Notes: generated by a model not told the origin, from the letters alone. Counted from the first letter of the stretch, positions 8,085 through 16,901 are shown. The stretch: 64,000 nucleotides of DNA from Henriciella barbarensis (GCF_003576345.1 NZ_QWGB01000005.1:1116001-1180000), one strand, 5' to 3'. Made by a program: numbers and translations.

Positions 8085-8288
8085 CTAGCTGAAAGCGCCG
8101 GCTGCAAAGGCGAGGGCGCAGAGAAGCGCGATTGCAATTGCCTGTACCAGAACGCGTAGCCGCATGAGCTTGTTGGACCGGCTTGCCTGTGCATCATCGG
8201 TGCGGGTGAGGTTCACCACACCAACGACAAGAACGATAACCAGCACGGCTATGGCTATGTAAAAGCCGATTGTGAGTAAGTTGACCAT
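8085..8288 (-). CDS. HIG1-domain twin transmembrane protein
   Basis: 67 residues with two membrane helices joined by a short polar loop containing SNKLMRLRVLVQAIAI, the hallmark of the HIG_1_N (hypoxia-induced) domain. In mitochondria HIG1 proteins assist cytochrome oxidase assembly and supercomplexes; bacterial members are small and mostly uncharacterised. The ATG at 8288 has AAGGA 8 bases upstream and gives the usual length; an upstream start at 8321 would add 11 residues. Probably cotranscribed with the adenosyltransferase. Confidence 0.82.
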   Translation of the reverse strand: MVNLLTIGFYIAIAVLVIVLVVGVVNLTRTDDAQASRSNKLMRLRVLVQAIAIALLCALAFAAGAFS

Positions 8289-8692
8289 TTCAGTGTCCTT
8301 CCGGCCGATGATGTAGGGCAACGAGCGGGCAAAGTCATCGTTGGCGTTCTGCGTTCACTCGACGCAGCTGCCCGCGATAATCACTCAGCTTGCCAAAAGT
8401 TCATCCACCTTGCTTATATCGACCACGCCAACGCGAGGGCGCTGGTGCGACAAGAGCGCCGGATGGTTAACCCGGGCCTCGTGCCAGGCGCTTTACTTTG
8501 CCTTGTTTTTCAATGATTTGCCCCTTCCAAATACGCGGCAGGCTCCCCATTTATGCACCAGCGCGATAAAGCAAATGCGCTTAAGGGGGAGAGACGCTGC
8601 CGATGATCGGGGCTACAAGCTTTCTCCAGGGCCGATACGGAACTGATGCCAGCCAAATGGGTCAGTACCTGTAGATACGGAGACAAAAGCCG
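8289..8692. other. 404-base gene-free leader region of rpoH
   Basis: No convincing gene on either strand. A plus-strand open frame at 8341-8646 has no recognisable protein features and is Cys/Arg/Pro-biased like a shadow. The region must contain the rpoH promoter or promoters and the start of the minus-strand HIG1/adenosyltransferase transcript. Confidence 0.6.
8502..8528 (+). promoter_or_regulatory. Possible sigma-32-type promoter of rpoH
   Basis: CTTGTTT (8502-8508), 12 bases, then CCCCTTCC (8521-8528) approximates the heat-shock consensus CTTGAAA / CCCCATNT. In Caulobacter rpoH is known to have an autoregulated sigma-32 promoter besides a housekeeping one, so the position is plausible. 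The -10 match is imperfect. Confidence 0.3.
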
Positions 8693-9580
8693 ATGGCTAT
8701 AAAAACATCGATTGCGCTTAGCCCAGAACAGGGCCTGAGCCGCTACCTCAGTGAAATCCGCAAATTCCCCATGCTGGAAAAGCAGGAAGAATTCATGCTC
8801 GCCAAAAGCTGGCAGCAGCATGAGGACACCGAGGCTGCTGAGAAAATGGTGACGTCGCACCTTCGCCTGGTGGCGAAAATCGCCATGGGCTATCGCGGCT
8901 ACGGCCTGCCGATGGCCGAGGTGATCTCTGAAGGCAATGTTGGTCTAATGCAGGCCGTCAAGAAATTCGATCCTGACAAGGGTTTCCGCCTCGCTACCTA
9001 TGCGATGTGGTGGATCCGCGCGGCGATTCAGGAATACATCCTGCGTAGCTGGAGCCTGGTGAAGCTCGGCACCACGGCGGCGCAGAAGAAGCTGTTCTTT
9101 AATCTCCGCCGAATCAAGGGCGAGATCAATGCGCTGGACGCTGGGGATCTTAACCCCGAGCAAGTGACCGAGATTGCGACCCGTCTGAATGTGTCCGAAA
9201 AGGATGTGCTCAGCATGAATGGCCGGATGAGCGGCTCTGACGCCTCGCTGAATGCGCCCATGGGTCAGGAAGGCGACATGGAGTGGCAGGACTGGCTCAC
9301 TGATGATGAGCCGACGCAGGCTGACACCTATGCCAACCGCCAGGAATTCGACAGCCGTATGACGCTTCTTCAGGAAGCTATGGCGGACCTGTCAGAACGC
9401 GAGCAGCATATTCTCCAGGAGCGCCGCCTGACGGATGATCCAAAGACACTGGAGCAGCTTTCCGAAGTGTACAACGTCTCTCGCGAGCGGATCCGGCAGA
9501 TCGAAGTGCGCGCGTTTGAGAAGATCCAGAAGGCGATGAAGAGGATGGCAAAAGAGCAGGGGCTCCCTGTCGGCGCCTGA
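8693..9580 (+). CDS. rpoH: RNA polymerase heat-shock sigma factor RpoH (sigma-32)
   Basis: 295 residues. Directs RNA polymerase to heat-shock promoters. Region 2 shows EGNVGLMQAVKKFDPDKGFR and ATYAMWWIRAAIQEYIL; the RpoH box QKKLFFNLRR (131-140), which separates RpoH from other group sigma factors, is perfect. Region 4.2 ends with VSRERIRQIEVRAFEKIQKAM. GGAGA stands just upstream of the ATG. A strong terminator follows 25 bases after the stop, so it is monocistronic. Only one rpoH is visible here; many alphaproteobacteria have a second. Confidence 0.96.
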   Translation: MAIKTSIALSPEQGLSRYLSEIRKFPMLEKQEEFMLAKSWQQHEDTEAAEKMVTSHLRLVAKIAMGYRGYGLPMAEVISEGNVGLMQAVKKFDPDKGFRLATYAMWWIRAAIQEYILRSWSLVKLGTTAAQKKLFFNLRRIKGEINALDAGDLNPEQVTEIATRLNVSEKDVLSMNGRMSGSDASLNAPMGQEGDMEWQDWLTDDEPTQADTYANRQEFDSRMTLLQEAMADLSEREQHILQERRLTDDPKTLEQLSEVYNVSRERIRQIEVRAFEKIQKAMKRMAKEQGLPVGA

Positions 9581-9605
9581 GGCGACCTGCCATAATGATC
9601 AGGAG

Positions 9606-9638
9606 AGCCCGACCAGTTCAGACTGGCCGGGCTTTTTT
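9606..9638 (+). terminator. Rho-independent terminator of rpoH
   Basis: A 12-bp stem, AGCCCGACCAGT (9606-9617) with ACTGGCCGGGCT (9622-9633), has one A-C mismatch and a 4-base loop. A run of six T follows at once. Confidence 0.92.
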
Positions 9639-9658
9639 GTTTGTGGGATGAGGCGGGC

Positions 9659-10468
9659 ATGAGAACTGTACCAATCAGTGACGCCGATGACCCGCGTGTC
9701 GCCCCCTATGTTTCGATCAGGGAAAGAGACCTTGCCGGGCGAAGCGATGGACGCTTTATCGTAGAGGGCAAAGTGACCCTCAGCATTTTGCTGGAGCGTT
9801 CGCGCTTCGAAATTGAGAGTGTGTTCATCGGGCGATCTCGGCTGGAGCCACTGTCCGAAATACTGGCGCAAGTGCCTCCAGAAGTTCCTGTCTACGTCGC
9901 GCCACAGGCCGTCATGGATCAGGTTGCGGGGTTTCCAATCCATCGAGGCGTCCTCGCATGCGCCCGGAAAGGTCAGCCGTTTGGCGTTGAGAAGCTCCTC
10001 GATGCGGAGACGCTGCTCGTGCTCAACGGTATCTCGAACCACGACAATGTCGGCGCGGCTTTTCGCAATGCGGCCGCGTTTGGCGCCGGCGGTGTTCTGC
10101 TGGATGAGCAAAGCTGCGACCCGCTGTATCGTAAGTCTATCCGCGTTTCCGCAGGCGCGGCGCTCTGGCTACCTTTCGTGCAAGCCGGGCAGGGGGAGGA
10201 TCATATTACGGGGTTGCAGAGTGCAGGCTTCGACATCTGGGCGATGACTCCGCGGACTACGGCAGCAGAACTTCATCAGCTGAAGCCGTCAGCGAAGACC
10301 GCTATCTTGCTGGGGCCCGAAGGTCCGGGACTGGAGGACGCGCTCATCGACCGCTGCCGACCGGTCAGGATTGCAATGGCAGGTGGTTTCGACAGCATCA
10401 ATGTCGCGACGGCCGGCGCAATCGCGCTCGCTTATTGCCATGCAACTTCAATGGCTGGGGACGACTAG
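9659..10468 (+). CDS. TrmH/SpoU family RNA 2'-O-methyltransferase
   Basis: 269 residues. Methylates ribose 2'-OH in tRNA or rRNA with SAM, using the knotted SPOUT fold. The three SpoU motifs are present: HDNVGAAFRNAAAFGA (motif 1 with the catalytic Asn/Arg), ILLGPEGPGL (motif 2) and DSINVATAGAIALAY (motif 3, usually S-L-N-V-S). An N-terminal substrate-binding region resembles TrmH/RlmB-like enzymes. The exact target is unknown. The ATG at 9659 follows GAGG; an earlier in-frame TTG at 9641 falls next to the rpoH terminator T-run. Confidence 0.88.
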   Translation: MRTVPISDADDPRVAPYVSIRERDLAGRSDGRFIVEGKVTLSILLERSRFEIESVFIGRSRLEPLSEILAQVPPEVPVYVAPQAVMDQVAGFPIHRGVLACARKGQPFGVEKLLDAETLLVLNGISNHDNVGAAFRNAAAFGAGGVLLDEQSCDPLYRKSIRVSAGAALWLPFVQAGQGEDHITGLQSAGFDIWAMTPRTTAAELHQLKPSAKTAILLGPEGPGLEDALIDRCRPVRIAMAGGFDSINVATAGAIALAYCHATSMAGDD

Positions 10469-10554
10469 GCGCGTTTCGTATCAACAGCCCTTATGGTAAC
10501 ACGCCGGAACTGGCTGACCGGACAGCTCGTTGCTGATATCGAACGGAGCATCCG

Positions 10555-10863
10555 ATGTCGAAACTTGTACTGGTCATTTCGTTTTTCTCGAACCTCGCTG
10601 CCATCAGCGAAGCGGGACCACCCGCGTCTTTCGATGAGCCGAAGTCGGTTGAACGGGAAATGGCGGGCGACAAACTGCCATCAGAGTTTGAGCGCGGCGA
10701 TTATCTACCGATCCAGTATCGCGGCAACTTGCTGAACCACTGGAAAACAGAGGGACTGCGTGAACCGGACGCTGGCTTTGAATGGGTGCGCGCAGACCAG
10801 TATGCGTTTTTGATAAACCCGACGAGCGGGTTTATCCGCGATATCGTCGAACTTGAAGACTAG
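10555..10863 (+). CDS. RcnB-like periplasmic protein
   Basis: 102 residues with an N-terminal signal peptide (about residues 1-20, ending near ISEAG). The C-terminal 45 residues match the RcnB pattern: [19 protein letters not shown] followed by a [16 protein letters not shown] strand pair. RcnB is a small periplasmic protein that modulates nickel and cobalt export in E. coli; most homologues are uncharacterised and no nickel exporter is near. GGAG precedes the ATG. Its stop overlaps the convergent purA stop by four bases (CTAG, 10860-10863). Confidence 0.75.
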   Translation: MSKLVLVISFFSNLAAISEAGPPASFDEPKSVEREMAGDKLPSEFERGDYLPIQYRGNLLNHWKTEGLREPDAGFEWVRADQYAFLINPTSGFIRDIVELED

Positions 10864-12155
10864 ACCCGTTCAAATGGGTCACGCATCAGGATAACATCCT
10901 CGCGTTCTGGAGACGTCGAGACCAGCGCACAAGGCTTTCCAACAAGCTCTTCCAGACGGCGAACATATTTCACCGCCTCTGCGGGCAGATCGCTCCAGCT
11001 ACGTGCACCTTTGGTCGTCTCTTTCCAGCCCGGCATGCTCTCATAGACTGGCTCAACCGCCGCCTGATCTGTCAGCCCCGCCGGGTAGTAATCGATCGTT
11101 TCGCCGTTCAGCTTGTAGGCGACGCAGACCTTGATCTCTTCGAACCCGTCCAGAACGTCGAGCTTCGTCAGCGCAAGTCCATTGACCCCGGATGTTGCGC
11201 AAGCCTGACGGACCATGACGCTGTCAAACCAGCCACAGCGGCGGGTCCGACCGGTATTCACGCCCACCTCTCGGCCGACCGTACCAAGACGCTCACCGAT
11301 TTCATTGTCTTGCTCAGTCGGGAACGGTCCCGCACCGACGCGGGTCGTATAGGCTTTTGCCAGTCCGAGCACGTAGGATATTGCGCCCGGGCCAACCCCG
11401 GCGCCTGCCGACGCGTTGCCTGCCACCACATTAGACGATGTGACGAACGGATAGGTGCCGTGATCGACGTCCAGCATGACCCCTTGCGCGCCTTCAAACA
11501 GAATACGCTTGTCTGCGCGAACCTGCTCATCCAGCGTCTTCCAGACTGGCTGGGCGTAGGCGAGCACTTCAGGTGCAATCTTCAGAAGTTCCTGTTTCAA
11601 CGCTTCGCCATCGGGTTCCGGCAGGCCGACGCCGGCACGAAGGGGCCGGTGGTGGGCTAGCAGGCGTTCAATCTTGAGATCAAGCGCGGCAGGATCTGCG
11701 AGGTCGGCCACACGGATGGCGCGGCGACCGACGCGGTCTTCATAGGCCGGGCCGATGCCCCGCTTGGTGGTGCCGATCTGGGCGGCGCCAAGGGCGCCTT
11801 CACGAGCGGCGTCGATATCCTTGTGCCAAGGCAGGATGAGGGACGCGTTATCTGCAAGCACAAGCGTTTCTGGCGTGACTTCGACGCCCTGTTCGCGAAT
11901 CCCAGAAATTTCAGTCAGCATGTGCCATGGGTCGACGACAACACCGTTGCCGATCACAGACAGCTTGCCGCCGCGAACAAGGCCCGAAGGCAGAAGGGCA
12001 AGCTTGAACGTTTTTCCGTCAATGACGAGGGTATGGCCTGCATTGTGCCCGCCCTGGAAGCGAACAACCGTGTCGGCGCGGCTTGAGAGCCAGTCGACGA
12101 TCTTACCTTTGCCTTCGTCGCCCCACTGGGCGCCGACAACCACCACACCTGCCAT
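10860..12155 (-). CDS. purA: Adenylosuccinate synthetase
   Basis: 431 residues. Catalyses GTP-dependent joining of IMP and aspartate, the first committed step to AMP. The N-terminus carries the P-loop-like GDEGKGK (12-18) with catalytic Asp13, and His41 in GGHNAGHTL. Further family motifs are [33 protein letters not shown] and the Asp/GTP loop [17 protein letters not shown] precedes the ATG. It is the last minus-strand gene before the rcnB-like gene; serC and serA lie upstream on the same strand but other genes intervene. Confidence 0.97.
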   Translation of the reverse strand: MAGVVVVGAQWGDEGKGKIVDWLSSRADTVVRFQGGHNAGHTLVIDGKTFKLALLPSGLVRGGKLSVIGNGVVVDPWHMLTEISGIREQGVEVTPETLVLADNASLILPWHKDIDAAREGALGAAQIGTTKRGIGPAYEDRVGRRAIRVADLADPAALDLKIERLLAHHRPLRAGVGLPEPDGEALKQELLKIAPEVLAYAQPVWKTLDEQVRADKRILFEGAQGVMLDVDHGTYPFVTSSNVVAGNASAGAGVGPGAISYVLGLAKAYTTRVGAGPFPTEQDNEIGERLGTVGREVGVNTGRTRRCGWFDSVMVRQACATSGVNGLALTKLDVLDGFEEIKVCVAYKLNGETIDYYPAGLTDQAAVEPVYESMPGWKETTKGARSWSDLPAEAVKYVRRLEELVGKPCALVSTSPEREDVILMRDPFERV

Positions 12156-12254
12156 GTGAAGCTCCTGATCTGTGCGCTCGCCACTGAAAGGTTTTAGGGG
12201 CGGATTTCAAGAGCGCAGGTGCCGAACCTGCGAAAGGTCCGGCACAATAGTGCG

Positions 12255-13721
12255 TCAGCTAAGCTCGTAATCCTCAACCTTCACCGCTTCGACTTCCTTA
12301 GCATACTTGCGGGTGTGCGATGACCAGTTCTGAGTGATGAGGCCGTCATCGGTCTTGTACCAGGAATTACAGGCCGGGTCCGCCCAGACTGTCTTTCGCA
12401 GATCCGCCTGAATGCGCGCATTCCAGTCATCCTGCGCAACTTTCTTCGGCATCATGGCCTTGGCCGAATTCGCGTCCATCGTTTCAATGGCCTTCATCAT
12501 ATACTCGACCTGCCGCTCCAGCATGAAGGTAATCGAGTTATGTCCTAGATTGGTGTTCGGTCCATAGAGCACGAAGAGATTTGGAAAGCCGTTTACTGTG
12601 ATGCCCGCATAGGCGGATGGGTGATCGGCCCAGACGTCATTGAGGTGCTGACCATCGACGCCCCGCACGTCGACAGACCATTTCCATTCGGTCGTCTCGA
12701 AGCCGGTGGCGAAGATGAGAATATCAAACTCGCGATAATCGCCGTCGGGTGTAGTGACGCCCCGGGCATCGATTTTCGATGGTGCCAGTGGCACCAGCTC
12801 GACATTCTCCCGCTGCAGGGCGGGGAAATAGTCGTCCGATATCAGGATGCGGCGACACCCTACCGGATAGTCAGGCGTCAGCTTCTTGCGAAGCTCCGGG
12901 TCCTTGACCTGCTCATGCAGGTGGTTCGTCGCGATCGCTGTGTAGGCCGCGCGACCGGCTTCAGTCCATTCGAAAACCTGCCAGAAGAAGTGATCGGCAT
13001 TGTCATAGATGAGCTGGCGACCACGCGCGCCGATATCCATGGCCGCTTCGGGCTGAGTGAACATCAGCGCCTGTTCCTGCGGGCTAACCGGCACGTCGCG
13101 GCGAGGCGTCACCCAGTTGGGGGTGCGCTGGTAGACGGCAAGATGGCTGGCAGTCTTTGCGATTTCGGGAATGATCTGCACCGCGCTCGCGGCAGACCCG
13201 ATGACAGCGACGCGTTTGCCTTCCCACGCTACTGAATGGTCCCAGCGGGCTGAATGCATCTTCGCGCCCTTGAATTCATCCAACCCTTCAATCGTTGGCC
13301 AGTTCGGGCGGTTGAGCTGTCCGAGGGCGCCGACAAGGATGTCGCCCGTGAAAGTCTTCCCGCTCTTGGTTTTGACGGTCCAGGTCTTGTCGCTCTCATC
13401 CCAGTCGGCACTGACTGCTTCATCGCCGAGATGCATATGAGGGGTAAGTTGGTAGCGCTCTGCGATTTCCTCTGCATAGGCCTGGATCTCAGGTCCCTGA
13501 GGGAAGGTTCGAGTCCAGTTGATGCTCTGCGCAAAGGAAAGCTGATAAAGGGCGACTGGCACGTCGCAGGCGCAGCCCGGATAGGAATTTTCGTACCAGG
13601 TGCCCCCAACCTTGGGATTGCGGTCAATCAGATCGAATGTGTGTCCGGCTTCCTGCAGTTTGATGGCCGCAGTAAGCCCGCCAAGACCGGCCCCGATGAC
13701 GATAGCATGCTTCTCTGTCAT
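12255..13721 (-). CDS. Type I Baeyer-Villiger (flavin) monooxygenase
   Basis: 488 residues. FAD- and NADPH-dependent insertion of oxygen into a ketone. FAD site GAGLGG (10-15), GGTWYENSYPG (39-49), the Baeyer-Villiger fingerprint F-K-G-x3-H-x3-W-D (150-161) and the NADPH site GSAASA (175-180) are in the normal order. The fingerprint argues for a true BVMO rather than an N-hydroxylating or FMO enzyme. Substrate cannot be told; it lacks the long N-terminal extension seen in the second BVMO at 29-31 kb. The ATG at 13721 has AGGGAGA 6 bases upstream. Stands alone between purA and the PagL-like gene. Confidence 0.85.
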   Translation of the reverse strand: MTEKHAIVIGAGLGGLTAAIKLQEAGHTFDLIDRNPKVGGTWYENSYPGCACDVPVALYQLSFAQSINWTRTFPQGPEIQAYAEEIAERYQLTPHMHLGDEAVSADWDESDKTWTVKTKSGKTFTGDILVGALGQLNRPNWPTIEGLDEFKGAKMHSARWDHSVAWEGKRVAVIGSAASAVQIIPEIAKTASHLAVYQRTPNWVTPRRDVPVSPQEQALMFTQPEAAMDIGARGRQLIYDNADHFFWQVFEWTEAGRAAYTAIATNHLHEQVKDPELRKKLTPDYPVGCRRILISDDYFPALQRENVELVPLAPSKIDARGVTTPDGDYREFDILIFATGFETTEWKWSVDVRGVDGQHLNDVWADHPSAYAGITVNGFPNLFVLYGPNTNLGHNSITFMLERQVEYMMKAIETMDANSAKAMMPKKVAQDDWNARIQADLRKTVWADPACNSWYKTDDGLITQNWSSHTRKYAKEVEAVKVEDYELS

Positions 13722-13785
13722 GCAGATTCTCCCTGAAACCAAGTTTCTTGGGAGGAAGAGTTCGCGTTTCGGTGGCGTGATGCAA

Positions 13786-13813
13786 GGCTGACGAAGGGTA
13801 AGCTCCGCCAGCC
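13786..13813 (-). terminator. Possible hairpin terminator after the PagL-like gene
   Basis: GGCTGACGAAG and CTCCGCCAGCC form an 11-bp stem with two mismatches around a 6-base loop, 11 bases past the stop of the minus-strand gene ending at 13824. No T-run follows on the minus strand, so this may be factor-dependent or merely an RNA 3'-end structure. Confidence 0.35.
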
Positions 13814-13823
13814 TTCTTCGGGC

Positions 13824-14402
13824 TTATTGTCCGAAACGGAAGTAGGCGCGAACGCCGATGTTATCGACGCCCTGATTGCGGCCATCGCCGAGAATCTGGC
13901 CATGGGAAAGGTGCTCGTAGAGAACCTGTACGCCAACCGTTTCGGTAAGGTCGCGGTTCAGTGCGAGGCCCGAGCGGAAAAGGTCGTCAGAACCGAAATA
14001 GATATTCTCGCGAGCGAAGGCGTCGCTGCGCGGATCACCTTGCGGGAACGGGCTCTCGTTTGCGCCATCGTGGATCACATATCCAAGGCTTGGCTCCAGT
14101 GACCAGCCTTCGGCAAAGTCCCAGTTCCACATCAGGCCAAAGCCACCGAAATTTGTGTCTCCCGCCGTGTTGAAAGACCCCATGATGTAAGGGCGTGGGC
14201 TGGCGAGAATGCTGAGGAAGTCCGGGCTGGCAAAGACCAGTTCGGCTTCGATGTTCGGGCCGTCTTCTTTGTCGGCATTCTTGCAGTCGAGGATGCAGAC
14301 ATTGTGCTGCATCACGCCTAGACGGGCCTCTTCGACAAACTGCGCGCTGGCAGGAGCAGCAAGAGCGGTCGTGGAAAGTGCGAGTGCAATCAGACGTTTC
14401 AT
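13824..14402 (-). CDS. pagL: Acyloxyacyl hydrolase, PagL-like lipid A 3-O-deacylase
   Basis: 192 residues, outer-membrane beta-barrel enzyme that removes the 3-O acyl chain of lipid A. A signal peptide of 20 residues ends ASA-Q. The strands alternate aromatic residues and end with a C-terminal Phe-containing segment (AYFRFGQ). The catalytic His-x-Ser pair is at His164/Ser166 in YEHLSHG, as in PagL. Two Cys (36, 40) near the N-terminus could form a disulfide. Deacylation changes membrane permeability and immune recognition of lipid A. An inverted repeat shared with the flavodoxin gene lies upstream (14424-14453). Confidence 0.8.
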   Translation of the reverse strand: MKRLIALALSTTALAAPASAQFVEEARLGVMQHNVCILDCKNADKEDGPNIEAELVFASPDFLSILASPRPYIMGSFNTAGDTNFGGFGLMWNWDFAEGWSLEPSLGYVIHDGANESPFPQGDPRSDAFARENIYFGSDDLFRSGLALNRDLTETVGVQVLYEHLSHGQILGDGRNQGVDNIGVRAYFRFGQ

Positions 14403-14423
14403 GGGAAGCTCCCCTTAAAGAAT

Positions 14424-14453
14424 ATGCCCGCCCAGAGAGTACCAGGCAGGCAT
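14424..14453 (-). promoter_or_regulatory. Inverted repeat upstream of pagL-like gene (copy A)
   Basis: On the coding strand: ATGCCTGCC, 12 bases, GGCGGGCAT, with CTCTG just before the right arm. A TTGACC follows the pattern of a -35 box immediately 5' of it. The same motif recurs upstream of the next minus-strand gene (15129-15163), suggesting a shared regulator. Confidence 0.4.
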
Positions 14454-14497
14454 TAGGTCAAGTTTTTTTAGAAATCTGAGAGACGTTCGCGTGCGAA

Positions 14498-15088
14498 CTA
14501 TGCCTTTCCGGCAACCCAGCGTTTGGTGATTTCCGCGATCCGCTGACCGAAATCCTCAGACGTGCTGAGGTCGGCCTTGTCCGGCGTCTCGTCCGCGGGC
14601 AGGTCGGTCAGAGATTGCGTGCCGAGGCCGATCATATGGCCAGCGCGATTCCACGCAGCCCCGAAATCGCTCTTACTGGTATTGTAGCCGGGGAAAGCGC
14701 CATAGTTGGCCCAGATCATACCGTGCTGGCCGGCAAGGATCATCATTTCCTGAAGCGTGTTGAGCTTGTCACCTGCAAGTGAGCCGGAGTTGGTGAAGCC
14801 GGCCGCGATCTTGTCTCGCCAGCCACCATTCATCCAGGTCTTGGAAGAGGACTCGGCAAATTTGCGGAAAACTGAGGAGCTTGCGCCCATATATGTCGGC
14901 GACCCGAAGATTATGCCGTCAGCCGCTGCGAGCGTGTCCCACGGACCCTCTTCAGCGGTTTGCAGGTCGTCAGCCTTGAGCACATCCAGCGAGACCCCGG
15001 TGACGCCGCGCGCGCCCTTGGCAACGTGTTCTGCGACTTTCGCGGTGTGGCCGTAGCCGGAATGGTAGACGATGGAGAGTTTGGTCAT
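14498..15088 (-). CDS. Flavodoxin family protein, WrbA-like NAD(P)H:quinone oxidoreductase
   Basis: 196 residues. The FMN phosphate loop is SGYGHTAKVAEH near residue 10, the second FMN contact GSPTYMGASSSVFRKF, and the third FTNSGSLAGDKLNTL with the WrbA-type G-Q-H-G-M loop. WrbA-type enzymes reduce quinones by two electrons and protect against redox cycling. The sequence is more divergent than canonical WrbA, so I leave the symbol empty. GGAG precedes the ATG. An inverted repeat in the promoter region is shared with the PagL-like gene. Confidence 0.85.
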   Translation of the reverse strand: MTKLSIVYHSGYGHTAKVAEHVAKGARGVTGVSLDVLKADDLQTAEEGPWDTLAAADGIIFGSPTYMGASSSVFRKFAESSSKTWMNGGWRDKIAAGFTNSGSLAGDKLNTLQEMMILAGQHGMIWANYGAFPGYNTSKSDFGAAWNRAGHMIGLGTQSLTDLPADETPDKADLSTSEDFGQRIAEITKRWVAGKA

Positions 15089-15128
15089 GAGGGGCTCCGT
15101 AAATGTGGATTACCCGGACCAAGATAGT

Positions 15129-15163
15129 TTGCCTGCCCAGAGTAGAACCCTCAGGGCAGGCAT
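15129..15163 (-). promoter_or_regulatory. Inverted repeat upstream of flavodoxin gene (copy B)
   Basis: Perfect 9-bp arms TGCCTGCCC (15130-15138) and GGGCAGGCA (15154-15162) separated by 15 bases. The coding-strand form, ATGCCTGCC...CTCTGGGCAGGCA, matches copy A at 14424-14453. It lies 41 bases before the flavodoxin start. It could instead end serA transcription, but no T-run is present. Confidence 0.4.
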
Positions 15164-15181
15164 AAATGTTATGATCGGCCG

Positions 15182-16777
15182 CTAGAAATTCAGCACTTTC
15201 GCGTACCGGACGTGTGGTAAGGCATCGAGTTTTTCGGTGAGCTCATGTGGCGGTTGGCCATCGATGCCGATCAGCGCAATTGCCTCACCGCCCGTGTCCT
15301 GACGGCCGAGGTGGAAAGTCGCAATATTGATCCCGGCTTCGCCCAGCATCGCGCCCAGCGCGCCGATAAAGCCCGGTTTGTCGATATTGTTCACGTAGAG
15401 CATGACCGGCGAGAAGGCGCCCTCAAGCGGCATACCCTTCACTTCGACAATACGCGGGCGGCCTGCCGAAACCGTGCCGGCAAGTGAGCGCCAGCCTGTC
15501 TCATCCGAATTGGCCGTGCGAGGCACTTTGACCTTGATGCGGATAAGGTTGTCATAGACCGGGCTTTCTTCGGTCTTCGTCTCCGACAGCTTCACGCCCG
15601 ACTCCGCGAGGATTGACGGGGCTGAAACCATGTTCACGTCGCCGCGCGAAGCATGCAGCAGCCCTGAGAGTGCCGCTGCCGTAACCGGTTTGCGGTTCAG
15701 TTCGGCAACCTCACCCTCATACTCGATGACGACTTCTTCAAATCCGTGATCAGATACCTGACCGGCGAACGCGCCGAGCTTTTCAGCCAGTTCGATAAAT
15801 GGCTTTAATCGCGGAGCTTCGTCAGCGGTAACCGACGGCATGTTAAGCGCGTTCGTTACGGCGCCGGAGAGGAGATAGTCGCTCATCTGTTCAGCGACCT
15901 GAAGCGCGACGTTCTCTTGGGCCTCGACTGTGGCCGCGCCGAGGTGAGGCGTCGCGATAAAGTTCGGCGCGCCGAACAGGACGTTCTCCTTTGCCGGTTC
16001 TTCCGCGAAAACGTCGAATGCTGCTGCTGCAAGGTGACCGCTGTCGAGCATCTCTCGCACCGCCGTCTCATCAACGAGGCCGCCGCGCGCACAGTTGACG
16101 AGGATTAGGCCTTTTTTAGCCTTGGCGAGTGCCTCTTTCGAAAGGATGTTGCGGGTCTGCTCAGTCAGCGGCGTATGGAGCGTTATCACGTCGGCGCGCG
16201 CGAGAAGCGCGTCGAGATCGACCTTCTCGACGCCAAGTTCAATGGCCCGTTCCTCGGTTAGGAAAGGATCATAAGCGACCACTTTCATTATCAGGCCCTT
16301 GGCGCGCTCTGCGACGCGGGCACCAATATTGCCGCAGCCGATCAGGCCGAGCGTCTTATATGAGAGCTCCGTGCCGACGAAGCTTTTCTTCGGCCATTTG
16401 CCGGCTTGCGTGCCCTGATCGGCGGCAGGGATCTGACGGGCAGCGGCGAACATCATGGCGATGGCGTGCTCGGCGGTGGTGACGGCGTTACCGAAAGGGG
16501 TGTTCATAACCACGACACCCTTCGCCGTCGCGGCTTTGATATCGATATTGTCGACACCGATACCGGCACGGCCGATAACCTTTAGGTTTGTCGCAGCGGC
16601 GATGACGTCTGCATCGGGTTTGCAGGCTGAACGCACGGCAAGGCCGTCATACTGATCGGCGATGGCGATCAACTCGTCTTTAGACAGGCCGACCTTGATG
16701 TCGGCTTCGATGCCGCGATTGGTGAAGATATCGACGGCTGCCTGGCTGAGATCGTCAGCGATAAGGACTTTAGGCAT
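15182..16777 (-). CDS. serA: D-3-phosphoglycerate dehydrogenase
   Basis: 531 residues, the long form with an extra domain and a C-terminal ACT domain. Oxidises 3-phosphoglycerate to 3-phosphohydroxypyruvate, first step of serine synthesis. NAD site LIGCGNIGARVAERAKGL, substrate Arg in NCARGGLVDE, catalytic His in ATPHLGAAT. The last 75 residues form the ACT fold (VNNIDKPGFIGALGAMLGEAG), which in other enzymes binds serine for feedback inhibition. The ATG at 16777 has AGGAA upstream; an in-frame start at 16810 would add 11 residues inside the repeat region. Follows serC in the same direction. Confidence 0.96.
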   Translation of the reverse strand: MPKVLIADDLSQAAVDIFTNRGIEADIKVGLSKDELIAIADQYDGLAVRSACKPDADVIAAATNLKVIGRAGIGVDNIDIKAATAKGVVVMNTPFGNAVTTAEHAIAMMFAAARQIPAADQGTQAGKWPKKSFVGTELSYKTLGLIGCGNIGARVAERAKGLIMKVVAYDPFLTEERAIELGVEKVDLDALLARADVITLHTPLTEQTRNILSKEALAKAKKGLILVNCARGGLVDETAVREMLDSGHLAAAAFDVFAEEPAKENVLFGAPNFIATPHLGAATVEAQENVALQVAEQMSDYLLSGAVTNALNMPSVTADEAPRLKPFIELAEKLGAFAGQVSDHGFEEVVIEYEGEVAELNRKPVTAAALSGLLHASRGDVNMVSAPSILAESGVKLSETKTEESPVYDNLIRIKVKVPRTANSDETGWRSLAGTVSAGRPRIVEVKGMPLEGAFSPVMLYVNNIDKPGFIGALGAMLGEAGINIATFHLGRQDTGGEAIALIGIDGQPPHELTEKLDALPHVRYAKVLNF

Positions 16778-16808
16778 GGGTTTATTCCTATGAATGATAT
16801 GCCCGCTC

Positions 16809-16881
16809 ATCCCGGACTTGATCCGGGATCTCGTGCTTTGAAAGCGTTGCCTGCGGCCTGAGATCCCGGCTTTCGCCGGGA
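16809..16881. repeat. Nested inverted repeat between serC and serA
   Basis: Two hairpins: ATCCCGGA (16809-16816) with TCCGGGAT (16822-16829), and TCCCGGC (16864-16870) with GCCGGGA (16875-16881). The outer segments CGGGATCTC (16824-16832) and GAGATCCCG (16860-16868) also pair, so the whole unit can form one long stem. This ATCCCGG/CCGGGAT type is familiar as a dispersed intergenic repeat of many alphaproteobacteria; only this copy is in the window. Confidence 0.6.
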
Positions 16882-16901
16882 AGAGCGGTAGAATTTCGAA
16901 A

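Noticed and set aside
8341-8646. A 101-residue open frame in the rpoH leader
   Set aside because: No ribosome-binding site in place, no domain and odd composition. Better explained as leader DNA.
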